64,000 nucleotides of DNA, from the NCBI GenBank assembly GCA_028753945.1, contig JAPNXP010000007.1, positions 1,860,001-1,924,000 of the forward strand, read 5' to 3'. The notes under the pieces were generated by a model. That model was not told where the DNA came from. It saw nothing but the letters and a program-made list of their open reading frames with translations, and searched no databases. A program made the position numbers and the translations under genes. Below are positions 48,226-59,159 of this stretch, piece by piece. The DNA is from Hexactinellida sp. DTS-2022 (lineage: Eukaryota; Porifera; Hexactinellida). Within the stretch, counting starts at the first letter, position 1. The number at the start of each line of letters is the position of its first letter.

Positions 48226-50361
48226 ATGAATAATTTTGAAGCTTGGAAGTACCTTTCAACTCAGGAATCAATACGTGCTGCTGCTTTGAAATATGTTGAA
48301 GAATTTGAATTAGATGATAGCGAATTCGATGGTTTACGGTACAAATTAAGAAATCTTAAACCTACGAGGGATTCTGCGCGAAAGGCCAAGAAGATGGTGG
48401 AATGGGAGGCTGAAATATTTTACACGTTTCCATCAACACATTCCCCGAAGCAACAGCTTCTCGAGGAAAAGCTTATCATAGAATCTGATCTATCAATGGA
48501 AATAAGAAAGCCCCTATCTCTACTTACCCAGAAAGCCTTGCGGACAAGACTTGGTCCGGTTTTGAAAATAATGCACGCATTTTCGCTTAAGGAGGAAGTT
48601 AACTCAAACATAATAGCTGCCTATGCACTAATGTTATTATCTAATGAATCCCGAGATGTTAACACCGCTAATGTTTGCAAGGAAATAATAGCGACCGGAA
48701 CATATGCTAATCTGTCCAAAACCCTACCTATTGACAAGTCCACTTTCTTGCTTGACATCCTTGAAATAGGAAAGCTAAAATATACGAACTTTCGACGTCT
48801 TTGCAAATCTGAGAACATCACCTTCCCCTCTTATTCTAGACTAGCTCAATATTTTAATGATGTCAATTTAGTTAACGAGTTAACATTTGTCACAAATCCA
48901 ATGAATGTGACCATCGGAATCGCGATTTCTTACAGAAGTATTTTACGACAGACCCTGCTAAGGGTATTCGAAACTAATCCTCCACTCTTTGAATCTCATT
49001 TTCCTTTGACAGTAAAGCTATCAGATGGTTTTGATGGGTCTGGTTGTCACCAAATTTATAATCAGTATGAGCTACATCCAATTCCAAGCACAAAAAACTT
49101 CATTTTATTCGCCTTCAAACTACTGTCAATTCATGACTCTGATAATATCCAAGTTTGTAAAAATAACTCGCCTAATTCTTCGTTTGGAGTAAGGCCTGTT
49201 GTACTACTTGCTCAAAAGGAGTGTCTTGATAACGTTAAGTTTATAATGGAAAATATCATTAATCCTGAAGTGAACTCTATTGAACAAGATGGCTTACAGT
49301 TACCTCAAGGAATGGTGCAAGCCAAGATCATTCGTAGTATGCTTGATGGCAAAATGTCTGGGATTCTTAGCGGAGCTGGAGGCGCACACTCAATTGTGTA
49401 CTGCAAATCTTAAAGAACTTAAAGACCTGGAAATGGTTAGGGCTGGTTTCCCCATTAATCGACATATTTTGGACGCAATAGATTTGTTTACTTTCGTAGA
49501 TAAAGACGAATATCTATCCCTCCCCTCCAGTCAAAGGTTAGGCATTACTCATGAACCAGTTTCTGACAGAAATATTTTATCGGCTTCACCTCTACACAGT
49601 TATACATGTGTATTCAGATGGTTCATGCTCTTGGTGTACCATTTGCAATCTGGAAAATTTGTCTGGTCACCGACTTCGAAAGCGGTCGAAGCTTCAAAGA
49701 AATTTTGCAGTGATTTCTTATTTGAGAAAACTGGACTTCGAATTGACCAACCTACAAGTGATGGTGGTACTACTTCAACAGGAAATATTGCTCGACAATG
49801 CTTTGGCAATAAGAATGAGTTTATTTACTACGTTTCGTCGCTAATACCCTCAAAATTTAGGGATGTTATCTCCATACTCCAGACTAATCTCTCAGCAATT
49901 TTACGAATATTCAATAGTAGCCAGGAGGTAAATTCAGAAAATTTGTAGGAATTAAGTAAAATACATACGAACTAATACAAACTACCTTTCCATGGGCCAA
50001 TATAACACCATCTTTAGATAAACTCCTAGCTCATTGTACCGAACTAATTCGAGATTGCAACGATGGATATTGACTTAAAGAATATTCAGAGGAAGCAATA
50101 GAATCATGCAATAAGTTAATCCGGCGCTATCGAGAACATCTATCCAGAAAAAATTATTTTACCCTCAACTTAAAAGATGTGTTCACTCTTCTTCTCAGTC
50201 AGAGTGATCCTCTCCTCTCTAGCTATCGTAGAACATTAATTTGCAAGCATTGTGGTGAAATAGGCCATATTAGGAGTGAAAAATGTAAAGTTAGCAAAGT
50301 ACCGCTTTTGAATCAAGACAAACTGGTCGATTCTTTACTGTTCAATAAACTTGTGATATAG
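48226..50361 (+). pseudogene. RAG1-like (Transib-related) transposase, broken
   Basis: A long frame (48226-49413, 395 residues) is followed by a second (to 49948) and a third (to 50361). Landmarks in order: an N-terminal helical part; TVKLSDGFDGSGCHQIYN, which fits the first catalytic Asp region of RAG1; QLCTANLKELKD, which lines up with the RAG1 zinc and second-Asp region; HEPVSDRNI, SPLHSYTCVFRWFML and GTTSTGNIARQCF; then EYSEEAIESCNKLIRRYREH, close to the RAG1 Glu motif; and a CKHCGEIGHI knuckle. Breaks are a frameshift near 49380-49391, a TAG at 49946, a shift before FPWANITPSL, and a TGA at 50071-50073 in place of a Gly codon. At the usual second-Asp place I read Thr, but without an alignment this may be misjudged. 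No partner RAG2-like gene is seen. Confidence 0.7.
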
Positions 50362-50575
50362 TTGTCTATTTCTACATAGCTCAAACTGTAATTGTTTATA
50401 CTGTGTACTGTGCATGATACTGCATAACTTAAAATCAGAAAATAAAATTATTTGAAAATGATATGTCATGATGACGTCATAACCCAAAAAAATTGAAGCC
50501 ATATAAAAAAATCTGAGGGTGTAATTCGATTTTTTGAGTATGATAACCTATACACTTATAATACATTTCATTGCT

Positions 50576-52490
50576 CTATATAGCAAGGAAATGCCTACTT
50601 CCCGTGAACTTCCAAAATAACCCACTGACACTGTTAATGGCTTGAATATTCCCTTTCTGGGCCTGCAGAAATGTATACACATCTTCAAGTGCCAGTAGAG
50701 CCTCCTTGAAATTAGTTTCCTTGGATCGAGGTTGTTCAACATCAATATCAACTACTCATTCTGTACCAGTTACTCGATCCGAATCATCAGAATCATTATC
50801 TTCATCTTGCTGATCTAGCCCAAGTTCTTCCATAAAGTTGACATCCCAATTTTCATTGTCTTGGTCCATGAACACAAGGAGGTTATCATCTCCTTGTAGA
50901 TACTCCTCCAAAGTAAAACGATCATCAACAGCCATGGACCTCTCAATAAGAGTTTGAATCTCTCCTCTGACATCACATTCAAGAAATGGATCTTCACTAT
51001 CATCATCATATCCAACAGTAACAACATCCATCTCATCACTTAAGATTCCAGCTTTCGGAAACATTTAGAAATTGTTCCCGAATGAACTAAAGACCAAGCC
51101 TCGCTCACCCATCTAATTGCCGAAAGTATATTTACCGACTTTACAACATCAGAAGCAGTATCACATGAGTCAATCTTTGAGAGAACATATCTCAATAAAA
51201 ATCGACGGTAGTACATTTTGAAATTTTGAATAATGCCCAAATCAAGAGGCTGAAGTTTTGATGTGGTGTTAGCAGGCAAAAAAGTAATTCTGATATTGCT
51301 AAACTTTGTTGCCAATTTATCGGGATGACAGCCTGCATTATCCATCAATAGTATAATGAAACGGTTATTACCTATCAATCGGCGATTCAATTTTTTAGGA
51401 CTGTCTCCATGATTTCCCCAGTCATCCATGCTTTTTTTGGCTGAAGTAATTTACGGGCAATTCGTATTTATTTATTCCTTTAAGACAGGTGTGTGCAACC
51501 TCTCTTAACACTGGGCCGCATTGTGCTTCTCAGATCTGTTCACGGGCCGCGATTCGGATAGTTTTCGAATCTTCAGATTTAGATTAGAAGAAAACATTGT
51601 TTAAATTTTGAATAATTAGAATGATTAAGTGTTTAGACTAAGAGAAATATTTTCACAAGGTCACATATGTGTTCCTTAGTGTGAGATCTGTGATTGTTAG
51701 GATTACTTCGCGGGCCGCAGCACAGAGCTTTGCGGGCCGCAGGTTGCACACCCCTGCTTTAAGACATCTTGGATTTTCAGATTTCCATATTAAAATAGGC
51801 TGTTCTTTCGTACCAGCTGCGGAAACAAAGAACGCAACAGTTATACGTTGTTTGACTTTCTTTCCTCCTTTACATACCTTTCCCTTTTCCCCAAATCCGC
51901 GATGGGGTAGAGCCTTCCAAAAAACACCCGTCTCATCCATATTCCATATATCTTCCTTTGTGTAGCCCTGTAGAATCTCGGGGAGCCGCTCTTTCCATGA
52001 ACTTAGGGTTGGTCCCTGCACATCACCTGACTCTCCACAAATAGTCAACTGTTTCACATTATATCTCAATTTCCACTTCTGTAACCAGCCCCGAGAACAT
52101 TTAAAATTTGAAATCTTAATGCGCTCGGCAATTTCTTTAGCCTTTTCCATCAGCTGAGGTCCTCCTGGAAATATATTCTTCGAGCATGCTAAGATATACC
52201 ATTCATAAAGTACTTTTGTTTATTTCACTGAATTGTGATTTACGACCAATCACATTTACATGTAGTCTATCCACAGATGCGTTAGACTCATACATGGTAA
52301 GAATTGATTCCTTGTTCTTGAGGATGCTTGCAATTTGAGTCCTACAACACGTGAAAATTTTCTCTATGCTTCTGATACTGATGCCTGGATTCTTTTCAGT
52401 GAAGTGAATCAATTCAACTTTCTTCTTCAGGTTTAGAAATTTTCTCTTCTTTGGTACTAGACTAGTCATCCTATTAATTAAATGCAACAT
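50576..52490 (-). pseudogene. Tigger/pogo transposase (CENP-B-like), split by a MITE and frameshifted
   Basis: It encodes a Tc1/mariner-pogo transposase related to CENP-B. The preferred Met is at about 52469 (MTSLVPKKRKFLNLKKKVEL), opening a helix-turn-helix domain. The frame shifts near 52215 (restored in LYEWYILACSKNIFPGGPQ). A second DNA-binding part (SRGWLQKWKLRYNVK) leads to the catalytic core: IWNMDETGVFW (first Asp, about 51950), [12 protein letters not shown] (second Asp, about 51350) and [15 protein letters not shown] (third Asp, about 51240). A MITE (51486-51756) interrupts the core. Another shift is near 51055, an in-frame TGA is at about 50755, and the tail (PRSKETNFKEALLALEDVY) ends at 50576. 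The terminal repeats of the parent element were not found. Confidence 0.9.
51486..51756. mobile_element. hAT MITE inside the Tigger gene (271 bp)
   Basis: The tips CAGGTGTGTGCAACCT and AGGTTGCACACCCCTG are inverted. CTTTAAGA is duplicated exactly (51478-51485, 51757-51764). CGGGCCGC words repeat near both ends. Confidence 0.96.
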
Positions 52491-52525
52491 TAATACAATT
52501 CAAGTAAAATTAAGTCAATTCTAAT

Positions 52526-52718
52526 CAGGGAATTATACAGGACTCAAATCGAACGCTCCTAATTGGCCTTAGGTCACTAGAATATGTATTTTGTACGCCT
52601 AAAAGGTTAGTTTTGTATTACTCTACGGGGAGTTTCGGCAGTTTTCGCGCTCCTAAACGCCAACATAGCCAAATTTATACGCCTCTAGGCGCATGGCGCG
52701 CTCCTGGATAAGCCCCTC
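52526..52718. mobile_element. hAT MITE, CAGGG..TTAT.CAGGA family (193 bp)
   Basis: The ends CAGGGAATTATACAGGA and TCCTGGATAAGCCCCTC are inverted, with an exact 8-bp duplication ATTCTAAT (52518-52525, 52719-52726). GCGCTCCT and GGCGTA words lie inside. A sister copy in opposite orientation is at 55716-55907. Confidence 0.94.
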
Positions 52719-52726
52719 ATTCTAAT

Positions 52727-53008
52727 CCCACTCGTCATTATTTTTCTTATTTGGAAAATAAATTAAGTACGGTGGAAGTGGAACAAGCTTAAAATCGCGC
52801 CAAGGACTGGAAGAAAAGATTGAGGATTTTAGGTAGATTATAGTGGCAAACTGGCAAATACCTCGCACTGGTTTCACTGTATAATATTCAATTAATATGT
52901 AGTTTTCATTACATTACTTTGAAAATGTGGTTTAATAACAAGTTATAATATTTTTGTATGCATTGCTGTTTCCTCAATAAACGTTCAATTATAATTAATC
53001 TATTTGAC
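52727..53008. other. Non-coding spacer
   Basis: CACTGGTTTCACTG followed by TA at about 52867 looks like a lone pogo-type tip. No gene is seen. Confidence 0.4.
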
Positions 53009-53380
53009 ATGGCTTGTAAACACAGCATACCTAAAGAACTGGAACTTTTAGAGATCCAGTCATACATAAGGGGTTACCATGCTTACAAAGACAGTTGGAC
53101 TCCAGTGCTGGGTGAAACACTTTCTTTAAAGAGACAGACGACAAACCCAAAAGATAAAAATGCAGTAGCCGTACATATTGAAGAGACTATTGTAGGACAT
53201 GTACCTTATAATATCGCACCATGCATGTCTCGATTTCTAAAGAGAGGTGTCAACATCGCTTATGCAAAAGTCATAGGGGAGAAAATTAATAGAGGAGCTG
53301 GATATGGACTAGAAATCCCCTGTATATATCAGCTTTATGGACCCAGGGAATACATTGATAAAATGAAAGAAATAATTTAA
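53009..53380 (+). CDS. HIRAN-like domain protein (123 residues)
   Basis: An intact single frame from ATG at 53009 (MACKHSIPKELELLE). It contains SYIRGYHAYKDSWTPVLGE, then NPKDKNAVAVHIEE and VGHVPYNIAPCMSRFLKRG, and ends with RGAGYGLEIPC and YGPREYIDKMKEII. The pattern of RGYHxYK, NPxDxNAVAV and VGHVP matches HIRAN-like domains, thought to bind DNA ends or stalled forks. Stand-alone copies of this kind are common in transposon-rich invertebrate genomes and may be host domestications or transposon cargo. No introns are needed. The upstream ATG at 52958 is also in frame, but its extension is hydrophobic and poorly conserved in appearance. I cannot tell whether it is expressed. Confidence 0.7.
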   Translation: MACKHSIPKELELLEIQSYIRGYHAYKDSWTPVLGETLSLKRQTTNPKDKNAVAVHIEETIVGHVPYNIAPCMSRFLKRGVNIAYAKVIGEKINRGAGYGLEIPCIYQLYGPREYIDKMKEII

Positions 53381-53489
53381 CTTTGAAGACCAATGGATTT
53401 GTATAGAGAGCTAAATTTATCATAATATTGTACATATATTTTGGTAATGATAAAAATCTTCTAGCTATCATGAATTCATGGCGTATCAT

Positions 53490-53708
53490 TATTTCGATAT
53501 GCATTTGTCCGTTATTCGGAGGTAAAAAAAGTAATAATAATTCAATTCGGGACCCAATCACTGTCCGCTATTTAGAGTTCGGAGTCGTCCGTTATTTAGA
53601 GGTTGCTTTTCTATAAGACATATGCTAAATTCAATCCGTGCCACGAGGGTTGTCCGTTATTTAGAGGTTGTCCGTTATTTGGAGGGGCCGTTATGGGAGG
53701 CTCCACTG
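53490..53708. repeat. pogo-like MITE, right part
   Basis: Iterated TGTCCGTTATTTAGAGGTTG words end at GGAGGCTCCACTG followed by TA. The left tip of this family resembles 46029-46050. The left border here is eroded. Confidence 0.6.
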
Positions 53709-53884
53709 TATTATATTATTACGGAATATAGACTAATTTTTGCAAAAAATCCAGTTATTTACTTATACCAAGGACTTCTTTAATATAGGGACTGTAAACT
53801 TCGTTTTACGGTAAAATTAGCGTAGGCCTAAAACAGTATTGTTACTTAATGATATCCCGTAATCCGCTAATGCTAGACACAAGA

Positions 53885-54200
53885 AATGTATTATTGTCGT
53901 ATAGGAAGTCATATTTTGGGAGTCCAACGGTAATATTGGTTTATCGAAAATATTTGTGGAATGTAAGTTATGCGATTTTCACACCCTTCCATATATGGTA
54001 ATATTGTTAAAATCTCGAGATTACTTAACTTTATACATATGAAATGTATCATTTTCGTACAGGAATTCATATTTTGGGAGTCTAACGGTCATATTGGTTT
54101 ATCGAAAATATTTGTGGAATGTAAGTTATGCGATTCTCACACCTTTCCATATATGGTAATATTGTTAAAATCTCGAGATTAGTTAGTTTTATACATATGG
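53885..54200. repeat. Tandem duplication, two units of about 158 bp
   Basis: The two units share TCATATTTTGGGAGTC, TATTGGTTTATCGAAAATAT and TCCATATATGGTAATATTG at about 90 percent identity. They abut repeat R copy 4. Confidence 0.85.
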
Positions 54201-54204
54201 AAGT

Positions 54205-54640
54205 TACCTATTCCGGATTATTCAGTACCAGCCTAGTTTACACAACATTCATAGTTTTTGAGTTATGGCACATTTTAGGAAATATACATTTCCATGGCAA
54301 CCAAGGAATGTGTCAACATTCCAATTAGAATTTCGATATATTTTATTCTACTACTTCTGGGTATAACCATGTTCCAATTTTGAACATTTATAACGCGTTT
54401 AACTATGTTAAAAGTATGCTAGAAAAACAAGATAATTTGCAACCAAAATAACCCTAACGTCATCAGATGATGACATATTACAATTCTGGAGGGTGCTATG
54501 TATACCTGGATACCATATTCCTATATAGTTATAATACACTTTTCAGCTCTATCATTGCTAATTATTCGAATAAAGATCAATTCTCCACTTTGAAAATTAG
54601 AAACTGGCCTCTTTGTTTTATGGCCTTCTCGGCGACATAT
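54205..54640 (+). repeat. Interspersed repeat R, copy 4
   Basis: Starts TTCAGTACCAGCCTAGTTTA, then carries CATTTCCATGGCAACC and GTTAAAAGTATGC. It is the most divergent of the four copies. Confidence 0.7.
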
Positions 54641-54654
54641 ATAGCCGTATATTA

Positions 54655-55155
54655 AGTAGGCCATGCCCGCACCAACCCGAAACTAACTCACATTAACCCG
54701 CGCCCAACCCGCACCAACACTCGATGACCAATATTATCGCTAGGAATATATAATGTGTAAACACTCGGCGCACAATGCGTAACAAAAATATTTACATCCT
54801 TAAGGAATAAAGAAGACGGCAATAGCTTTTGGGCGGAAATTTGAAGATAGAATTACGAGTTTATTATTCGGGCTTACGAAATAATTTACCGTACAATTCC
54901 TTCCATCGCAAGAAAAATATTGAACATTAATTTTGTATAGGAACTATAGAGGGGTACATTGTTACAATTAGTGGACACTGTGCCTCAAAAAATCCTTAGC
55001 GAGAACTCTTGCGCAAACCTGACCCGCATCAACCCGCATTAAGAATCTCTGACCCGCACCCGACCCGCCCCGCAAATATTCTGATCCTTTGACCCGCAAG
55101 AACCCGCGGGTTGCGTGTTCCGCAACCCGCATTTATTAACCCGCCCGCGCAGTGC
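54655..55155. repeat. AACCCGC-rich MITE-like region
   Basis: Words like CCCGCACCAACCCG and ACCCGCAAGAACCCGCGGG crowd both ends of an AT-rich core, like the iterated-motif MITEs. The tips TAGGCCATGC and GCAGTGCTCTA are only roughly inverted and I found no target duplication. Confidence 0.45.
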
Positions 55156-55169
55156 TCTACTCGACATAC

Positions 55170-56560
55170 GACGATTATGTTATTCTTTGTACGACATAAA
55201 CTCGGAAACTGTTGCCTGAACTAATTTGAATAGTTTAATACTTTGTTTGTAAACCTGCACTAATTTCAATTTTCTTCATTAAATCCCCATTAACCCCATT
55301 TAAAATACAGAGGTCCAATTTAATGCATACAGTCACTAGACATTAGCGATAAGATTATACTTTTGTTATAGTCTAGTCACTTAGTTACCGGGTGGTCCCT
55401 AAACTTGTTATAGGCGTAGTTAGTTTGTTAAGTCATTTATACTATATGATCATTGAGTTGTAATTCTGGTCAGTTACCCAGAACATATTCTCACTTGTAC
55501 TTCTATTATCTATTTATTAAACAAGCTTATTACTATTCAGCTTAACATTTTGCAGGACATTAACTTCGGATAAAGGCTGCCTGCATTAATGTGAACAGTT
55601 TAATACTTAGTTAGAAAAGTAGTCACTTATTTCATTTTCTCACTAAATCCCCATTTAACTATTGGTAATTCCAGAGGTCCAATAAACTTCATATAAACAC
55701 TCTATATCTCACGACCAGGGGTTTATCCAGGAGCGCGGCATACGCCAGGAGGCGTATAAATTGGGATATATTTGCGTTTAGGAGCGCGAAAACTGCCGAA
55801 AGTCCACATAGAGTGATACAAAACTAACCTTTTAGGCGTATAAATTCATACTATAGTGACCTTAGGACAGTTAGGAGTGTTCAATTCTACTCCTGTATAA
55901 TACCCTGATCACGACAATAAGATTTTTGGAACGACATTAAGTCGGGAAAGTGCTTCCTGCACTAGATTAAATAGGTTCTTACTTTGTTTGAAAATTCTGC
56001 TCTAAATTCAATTTTCTTCATTAAAGCCCTATTAAACCATAGAAAATTACAGATGTCCAATTTCAAGCACAAAATTAATCTACATTTGACAACAATAATA
56101 TTTCCAGCACCACATAGACTCTGGAAAATGTCTCCGTGAGCTAAATTGAACACTTTCTCACATTGTTTGAAAATATGATTAATTTCAATTTTCTTCATTA
56201 AGTCCCGCGACATTTGACGACAATAAAATATTATCAAGACATTAACTTTGGAAAGTTGTCCCTGAACTCATTTGACCAGTTTATTTCAATAATAGATAAT
56301 CTGCACTGATTTATTTTTCTGTATTAAATCTCCATTAAACAAATGATAATTCCAAGGTGGAATTTCATGCAATAATTCACTCGACATTTTCCGACAATAA
56401 AATATTAGCAAGACATTAACTTCGGGATAATGATCTCTGCATTAATTTGACCAGTTTATTTTTTATTTGTTTTATCTGCACAAATACAATTTTCTTCATT
56501 AAATCATCATCAAACCAATAAAAGTTCCGGTGTAGAATTTCATATGACTTGAACGTGACA
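55170..56560. repeat. Degenerate satellite, unit about 130-190 bp
   Basis: Recurring order of words: GACATTTGACGACAATAAAAT, ACATTAACTTCGGAAA, TGCACTAATTTGACCAGTTT, then TTTCTTCATTAAATCTCCAT. At least six diverged units are present, interrupted by the MITE at 55716. Fragments also occur near 39350 and 40900. Confidence 0.7.
55716..55907. mobile_element. hAT MITE inside the satellite (192 bp)
   Basis: The ends CAGGGGTTTATCCAGGAG and CTCCTGTATAATACCCTG are inverted; the flanks CTCACGAC and ATCACGAC match 7 of 8. It is the inverted sister of 52526-52718 and is younger than the satellite. Confidence 0.92.
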
Positions 56561-56564
56561 AATA

Positions 56565-57549
56565 AATTGATTAAGACAAATGGACATCAAGGGGACGAAT
56601 GTCCTCAACGGTATGAATAGAACTGAACGGGACTAATGGACTTGAACTAGACAAATTATCCATAAAAAGCCAAATGGGCTGAACGGGACGAGTGGACCTT
56701 AACGGGACGAATGGATCAGAACGGGTAGTATGGACTGAACATGATGAATGGACCTGGACGGGACGAATGGACCTGTCGGGATGAATTGACTTGAACGGAA
56801 CAAATGGAGATGTACGGGACAAATGGACTTGAAAGGCACGAATGGACATAAACGTTACAAATAACTTCAACAAGACAAAATATCTAAAAAATAAAAATGA
56901 TCATGAATGGGACGAATGCACTTGAACGGGTCTAACGGACCTGACGACGAATGAACCTGACGGGACAAGTGTACTTGAACTTTACTAATAAAAATGAATA
57001 AGACAAATGGACAATAATGGGACGATGGACCTGAACGAACGAATGGACCTGATGGCAGGAATGGACTTGAATGGGACGAATAAACCTCAGGGGAACGGGT
57101 GGACGTGAATGGAACGAATCAGGGACGTATACTCGGGATGGGGATTGCCCGGATTGGTAGGGACATTTATGCTAACTTGCATCATACTTAATAGAAGATG
57201 ATGGCTCTTGACAAATTATTGGTAGGGCCATGGCCTCACCAACCCTACCGGAGCCTACGCCTATGCGAATGGACCTAAACGAGACGAATGGACCTGAATG
57301 GGAGGAATGGACCTGACGGGACGAATGCACTTAAACGTTACAAATGACTTGAACGTGACAAATGAAAATGAATAAGACAAATGGACATGAGCGGGACGAA
57401 TGGAGTTGAACCTTATAAATGACTTCAACAAGACAAATTATCAATTAAAATACAAATGGACATGAATGGGACAAATGGACCTGACAGAGTTAATGGACCT
57501 GATTGGAAAATGGAGTTGAACAAGAAAAATGATCAAGAATAAGACAAAT
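56565..57549. repeat. Minisatellite of GGGACGAATGGACCTGAAC-like units
   Basis: Short units (roughly 14-20 bp) with GGACxTGAACGGGACGAAT are repeated many times with drift. The array resumes at 60360-60530, so the transposon at 57551-60358 landed inside it. Confidence 0.8.
57120..57265. mobile_element. Small MITE within the minisatellite (146 bp)
   Basis: The ends CAGGGACGTATACTC and GAGCCTACGCCTATG are roughly inverted. CGAAT is on both sides, but that word also occurs in the host array, so the duplication is not proof. GGTAGGG words are inside. Confidence 0.6.
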
Positions 57550-58501
57550 GGGGAATTCCATGTCAAGTCAACCAGTCATTTCACCACTATCAATCGATTT
57601 GTCTGTAAATTGCTGTGTAACAAGCTACAAGCAAGTCTATACTTTCCTAAAAATTTTAGACTAATCGGTTGAGTGGTTTTTGATTTATGACGTCACAGAT
57701 TTTCATTTTTTTGTTGATTATCCAAACATTTTTCAAAATGTTAAGCACCATCTCACTTCAAACTCGTATAACTTTTGATATAATTATCCAATTCTTTAAA
57801 AAATTGCTATACTTATGTTTTTATATATGGAGAATTCAAATCAGATGGATATATTAAGTTATCAGTTGTTTTTATTAGTGAAAATTAGAACTGAAACCAA
57901 TACCGGAAGTAGAACCGGAACCATGACGTAGCAAAAATGTATATTTTCGGATCTCTTTTATTTTTTGGTAATTTATTGTATGTAGTCTTAAGTCATTGTG
58001 TAGAAAATTTCATTATGGTTTCCATATCTTCCCATTGAGTTATTCACATTTTTGTCCTCTAAACGCTATTTATGTGATACTACAACTTATTAATGTTCTT
58101 TATAAAAATAGAATACTGGCTAGAACCTTACTCTATTTCTATCATATTGATAAATATTTCATTTTTAAATAATTATTATCAATTTATCACTCATTCCAAC
58201 AGCATTATACAATTGATATACGTATGTATCAGAAATTTGTGGTTTGTGGTATGTTTGACCTCCGATACACTACACATGTTAATTAAGTGCATTAGTATTG
58301 TTGCAATGTATAATTGGAATGCAATTGATTAAACAAATGAACTGTGAACTTACTTACGTTAACTAATAGTCGTTGTCACACTGTTATTTGGGCCTACTTA
58401 ATACCAATGTACGTATTTGTTATTTACATTATTATTCAAATAATTAAGATTGCTTATAATTCATGATTTGATAATTGTCTTTGATGTAATATTCATATAT
58501 A

Positions 58502-58789
58502 CAGTACCCCCTGCTAATCTTAACATAGGTGTTCCGATTCAACTAAAATCTCTTCCGATTAGTGAATTCCTTCCGGGTAGGGATGTAATACATTTTCTAT
58601 AGGCATCTATAAAATGAGACCCCAATAATCCGACCCACTCTATTTAATCCATACAAATCATATAGTACACTACATGATACTTATTTTTGTATAATTTCAA
58701 TGTATTATATATACAAATATTTATGATTTACCCTCTTTTATATGAAAAATATTCTGGTATCTCCTGTTCGGACTAGCGAGGGTATACTG
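58502..58789. mobile_element. pogo-like MITE nested in the long-TIR element (288 bp)
   Basis: The ends CAGTACCCCCTGCTAATC and GACTAGCGAGGGTATACTG are related and bordered by TA. Words such as TTCCGATTAG and AATCCGACC match the MITE at 11067-11395. Confidence 0.75.
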
Positions 58790-58937
58790 TATTTCCAAAT
58801 GGATTACGTAAGTTTATATATTTACAATTTAATCTCTTGCTACTTTTGAAAATCAGTAATTAGCTTCATGTCCATAGATGAGATTTTGAACTTCCTTGCA
58901 CGTTTTGAAGAAGTTTTTGGAGTGGATATATAGCCTA

Positions 58938-59159
58938 TTACATCATTTTGAGGGACATAACAAAAGTCTTCTTTGAGTGCCAATAGAAACTATTTTCAGA
59001 ACGCCCTGGTCCTTTTGGATGCATAAAGCGGACTTCTATATCACCTTCCTTACAGACTTCTTTAATCACACAAATATACCAATCTTTGTCATACATACAT
59101 GCGACATAATTACCTATAGTTAAGTATGGCAGCTGTGTAGAATATTTAGAGTTTGTCAC
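58938..59159 (-). pseudogene. Tudor-like fragment, possible transposon protein C-terminus
   Basis: A 73-residue frame reads LTIGNYVACMYDKDWYICVI, then EVRFMHPKGP and SFYWHSKKTF. This pattern (a small barrel with a Trp-Tyr strand, then FMHPxGP and a Trp) recurs at the C-terminus of long repeated proteins in cnidarian and sponge genomes. It is probably the last exon or last fragment of the protein once carried by the long-TIR element. No catalytic domain remains. Confidence 0.45.

Noticed and set aside
47625..50420. Recombination-signal-like CACAGTG heptamers as ends of the RAG1-like element
   Set aside because: CACAGTG at 47625 has no exact inverted partner downstream (only TACTGTG near 50398) and no matching 5-bp duplication.
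54655..55155. A further hAT MITE of AACCCGC words
   Set aside because: The motif layout fits, but the tips are only roughly inverted and no target duplication was found, so it is listed only as a repeat region.
58093..58332. A 79-residue hydrophobic frame also present at 59577-59816
   Set aside because: It lies inside the inverted ends of the long-TIR element; its repetition reflects the repeat, not coding conservation.
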